From Sthenelais limicola (taxonomy: Eukaryota > Annelida > Polychaeta > Phyllodocida > Sigalionidae): 64,000 bases of DNA. Location of the stretch: assembly GCA_942159475.1 (NCBI GenBank), contig OW804095.1:56634773-56698772 (forward strand), given 5' to 3'. This document shows positions 60,453 to 64,000 of the stretch, piece after piece. The position numbers and the translations under genes were made by a program. A model generated the notes under the pieces. It worked only from the letters and a program-made list of their open reading frames with translations. It was not told the DNA's origin and did not search any database. Every line of letters begins with the position of its first letter. Position 1 is the stretch's first letter.

Positions 60453-62384
60453 GGAGGGGGGCTGTGATACTCTCCTGGGGACAGCTCTGGTAAGATGTTT
60501 AAGGGCGAAGCTCTAGGGGACGCTGGCGCGATTCTCTCCTGGGAGAGCTTTAGACCGTCCCTGTGGGGACAGCTCTAAGGCGCCATTATTTTAGTATTTA
60601 GGACATACACCAGATGGCAGTGCGTGGAGTTTCCCATTAATACAAGCGCCTTCGGCACTTGAGCCCGCAGTCAGAAAAGCAAAGGTTAATATTTACATGG
60701 TGTATAATTATATAATTGCGTAGGGTATATCCTGAAAAATGGAAACAATATCTTTATTATTAAGAAAAAACAGAAAAATGAACACTGGAAATCGATTTGA
60801 AATCGAAATATAATAATCAAAACTTAAGACTATTTTGAAATATCATTTTAGTTTAGCAAATAAGAAAGGAGAGAGAGAGAAGGTCACCGAAGGAGAGGGG
60901 AAGGGGAAGGAAAGAGAATGGGAGAGGAGAGATGGGGTAGAGGGAGAGAGACAGATATATGCCTACAGTAGCCTATAGATGTGATCTGCCTCACTCCCAG
61001 CTCCGGGGTTGTGGGATGATACTGTGTCTAGGCCTACAGAAGGAAAGGTCTCTCTAGTAATTTAGAGACACCAAGGGTCCCGAATTGTCCGGGACAGTCC
61101 CAAAAACCTGCTCTTTAAATTTATATTCTGTATATTTTATCAACTACTTCTTCACATCGCTCAATTTTATGTAAGTCAGTTACTCTACAAAGAAAGCATG
61201 TTCGTCGCTGGAAGATTATTTATTTTATCCACATTCAGTATTAAAATCTTTTTAACAGAACTTAAACTTCCGCCTAGCTTATAATCTGGGTCCATTCTAT
61301 TATCTTAACTGCTAACCCATCGGGCCTTGGCTGGGGGTTCCTACATTTGGGGTCTGAAAATATCCGGCCTCCAGCAATAGCCCCCCAACAATCCACTATT
61401 ATCAAGCTTTTGGGGACTGGAAGAAAACAGAACAAAAATTAATGATCTTTTCCCATTTCAACAAACCTACACTCGACCTTTGTACATACATCAAGGTTAA
61501 GAATGCTATTGTCACATCCTTTGATTGGGTCCTTTCACTAACTGAATTTATTTCATGTGCATAAAAGAGTTCCTATTTTTTATTGTCCCTTCTTCTCAAA
61601 CCAGTAGGATTTTTCAAATGTGTAGTTTATTCAGTTCTTTTCCAAGGTATTTTTTTATATTAGATTTACTGATTTCTTTGCTTTGTGGGAAATGCCTCAC
61701 CATTGTGGTTGCGTTTCTTTATGATAGTTGAGAAAATCTTTGGTTTTTTTTATGGACATAATTATATCTGTCACGGCTAAAATCCCCTAAAATCATGTGT
61801 TATACTTGTGTCGGGTACAATCTCTTTATTGATTTGAATATGAAATAGCACACAATCAGCTTATAGTGATATGTCTAAATATTAAGTGATGAGTGTCCAT
61901 ATGATTACAAAGAGAATCTACCGGTCCTGACAAAATATAAATATAATATTATCAAAATGTAGGCTAATTATGCATGCAGAATAAGGAAGGACAGAACACT
62001 TCAAAACTTGAAAAGATTAGGGGAAAAAGCTACTCCCACATACAAGTACCATAAAGGTACCATATTCCTTACACCTAGGTCGGGGTAAATTCATCATTCA
62101 ATTATCAACTTAATTATAATCCAGCTGGTCTGAATGGTCAATTTTTATATCAGTTCATATCTTCTGATGCATTAAGGAACGGACACAAATTATTTAGAAA
62201 CGTTCGTTCATCTCAGAAACAATTGATAAAACAATTGTCTTTAAACAGCAGAAAGTATTAGCTTACTTTTCAGGTTTCGGATACTGTTTTCTTAAAAATC
62301 ATATATATGTTATATGTTTTTTTGTAAAAGATTAAAATTGCAATTGTATCCATAAAATAATACAGGAAGAGCGATTTCTACGAA
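60453..62384. other. Intergenic, no gene seen
   Basis: It holds a GA-rich tract at 60866-60955 and a cluster of CTCTCCTGG(G)GAGAGCT-type short inverted repeats at 60470-60590. The rest is AT-rich with no supported exon. Confidence 0.4.
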
Positions 62385-63620
62385 AAGAGGGGTTTCTTTG
62401 TCTCACATGTTCTCGGAATTTGTTGTTTTACAAACTGTTTTACTCATCTGTAATGTTCTGTCCACCCCCTCTGGAGGACGTTGTATGTGGTTTGTGAAGG
62501 TATCTGGGGTGGAAATGTGATTTTGAAGCCCTTTTTATTTTTTTAGTTGAATCCTATACATAGAGAGAATGGGACGAGCCGGCAATAATCGAAAATTTAT
62601 AGGACGAGATTCGTCCACATAAGCACGATGCCGTAGGCAGAGTGCTTATGTGGACGAATCAAGTCCTATAAATGTTCGATTATTGCTGGCGAGTTCCATT
62701 CTATATTTATTATATGTGCATAAAATTTGATCATCATCAGATATCACTGAAAAAGTATTAAAGAACTCTCAGAGAGCCCCAGCTGCCCCACTGAGAGCAC
62801 CTTCAGTAGGCTTGTTGTAGCTGTCAGGACTGTGTGATCATGCAGTGTTTACTTACTGACTTGGTTGAACTAAAACGTTCATATCGTAGCCATTTCTTGA
62901 GCTACAATAATAAACCTTACATCATTTGATAGAGAATTTAATTCTCTATTTAATGGTGTGGTGTTTATTATGTATTTCTATAATCACAGGTGGATTACCG
63001 ATCGCGGGGATCTCCGCGGGGATCTCCGCGGAGACAGCGGAAGTGCTGAGTCAGAGCTATTTTTAGACAACTACATTTTTATAGGACGTGTCCTATATGA
63101 CTATTTTTATAGCACCCCACTTATAGCACCTCTCATATAGCATGCACGTATAATAAAACTATTTTTAGTACAGGATAGCCCCTGTTAGGAACTAATAGAG
63201 ATTGACGTCATGCCTCTCCCACCGTCTGTGGCAACATGGGATTCCCTAGCAACGCATCCTGCGAGAATCCCTAGCAACGGGAGAGAGAGAGGGAGAGAGA
63301 GGGAGGAAGGGAGAGGGAGGGAAAGGGTGGGAGAGGGAAGGAGAGAATGAAAGAAGCAAAAGGACAGGGTGGGAGAAATCGGATAGGGTGAGGGACAAGA
63401 GAAGAGGGGAATAGATGAAGCCCTTTTCAGTTTTTTAGTTGTGGGAGGGAGAGAGTGTAGGAGAGAGTGAGGAAGGTGGGGAGGGGAAGAGAGATAAGAA
63501 AGGGAAGGGGAGAGAAAAAGAGGGGTGGAATGGAGGCCAGAGGGGTAGAGTGAAGAAGGAAAAGGAGGGAGGGACAGGGGGAGGGAGAGAGGGGGAGAAG
63601 AGGGGAAGAGATGAAGCCCT
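62385..63620 (+). mobile_element. Helitron-like fragments, copy 4, with nested fold-back
   Basis: Bases 62385-62545 are close in sequence to the 5' part of copy 3 (read on its own strand), ending GATTTTGAAGCCCTTTTTA. After a nested hairpin, the module GGGATTCCCTAGCAACGCATCC (63239-63260) and purine-rich tracts (63278-63410, 63440-63612) match the interior of the family. Two further GATGAAGCCCTTTT strings (63415 and 63611) suggest several overlapping or nested copies. No terminal CTAG hairpin was identified. Confidence 0.5.
62566..62702. mobile_element. 137-bp fold-back element
   Basis: Two arms of about 61 nt (62566-62626 and 62642-62702) are near-perfect reverse complements, reading AATGGGACGAGCCGGCAATA on the left and the complement on the right, with a 15-nt loop (GATGCCGTAGGCAGA). 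The flanks TAGAG/CTATA are AT-rich. It is a hairpin-type MITE or similar, nested beside a Helitron-like end. Confidence 0.8.
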
Positions 63621-64000
63621 TTTTAGATTGATGAGATAACATCAATCAAAATAGATTGAGGTGAAGTCTGTCAATCATTGATAGCATCTTGGCTCCTCCC
63701 ATCCTGGATATCAGTGTGAAGAATCTGTTGATTCTGATATCAGCAGATGGGATCAGAACCATGCTGGTAATGGCTGGGAGGGGGAGGGGATGGCATTTAG
63801 GTGTGAATTAAAGGGTAGACTCTGTGTGAATTAAAGTGGCAAGTTGAGAAGTAAGATGCCTCATATGCAAAGGTGTTAAAGGGACCAACAGAATTACATG
63901 GAGTGACCAGTCATATAATTATGGGATAGGGATTTCATGTTTTCTGTCTCCCCTTCCTCTCCCTCCTACTATCCCTCCCTCTCGAACTTAACATTTAACT
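63621..64000. other. Intergenic end of window
   Basis: No gene is recognised. The last 55 bp become pyrimidine-rich (CTCCCTCCT type), which may be the start of another element of the purine/pyrimidine-asymmetric family. Confidence 0.4.

Noticed and set aside
63427..63645. Opposed open frames on both strands
   Set aside because: Same purine-tract artefact.

Overview
This is a 64 kb window of nuclear DNA from an animal. It is AT-rich and split by many introns with GT-AG borders. It is crowded with small transposon remnants. It carries two recognisable protein genes, both on the + strand, separated by about 23.6 kb of gene-poor, repeat-filled DNA. The gene content, the intron-exon style, the abundant fold-back/TIR elements and the GGCGGCCATATT-type repeats suggest a marine invertebrate deuterostome (echinoderm or hemichordate). 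The species cannot be fixed from the sequence alone.

Region 1 (527-28767) is the 3' four-fifths of a FRAS1 orthologue, a giant extracellular-matrix protein of the Fraser complex. I could trace 45 exons whose splice phases all agree. In order they encode two furin-like cysteine-rich repeats (the rest, with the VWC modules and signal peptide, lies upstream of the window), 12 CSPG repeats, 5 Calx-beta domains, a long conserved membrane-proximal region, a basic proprotein-convertase site, one transmembrane helix and a short cytoplasmic tail. The 12 CSPG + 5 Calx-beta layout is the textbook FRAS1 architecture. About 3,247 residues are encoded here. The striking departure is a 918-bp exon that puts about 220 residues of Pro/Gly/Ser-rich, probably disordered sequence, with its own RQRR-S furin-type site, inside CSPG repeat 9. 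One intron carries a decayed CR1/Jockey-type LINE starting only bases after a splice donor. Other introns carry MITE-like elements.

Region 2 (28768-52200) has no convincing gene. It holds three Helitron-like non-autonomous elements with long purine/pyrimidine-asymmetric cores, a perfect fold-back element, a 734-bp TIR element with an internal GGCGGCCATATT repeat array, a TTAA-flanked TIR element, short tandem repeats, homopolymers and minus-strand retroposon tails.

Region 3 (52219-58700) is a complete S-adenosylmethionine synthetase (methionine adenosyltransferase) gene: CCAAT, E-box and TATA promoter, eight coding exons, 389 residues. The acceptor of coding exon 3 reads TACAG|AAAC, the sequence reported as the METT-10 (METTL16 orthologue) m6A target at the equivalent sams acceptor in C. 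elegans.

Region 4 (58700-64000) is intergenic: a 66-bp tandem duplication, a roughly 1.36-kb element with inverted ends, a 137-bp near-palindrome and further Helitron-like/purine-rich fragments.

The two genes have no known functional link; their adjacency looks incidental.
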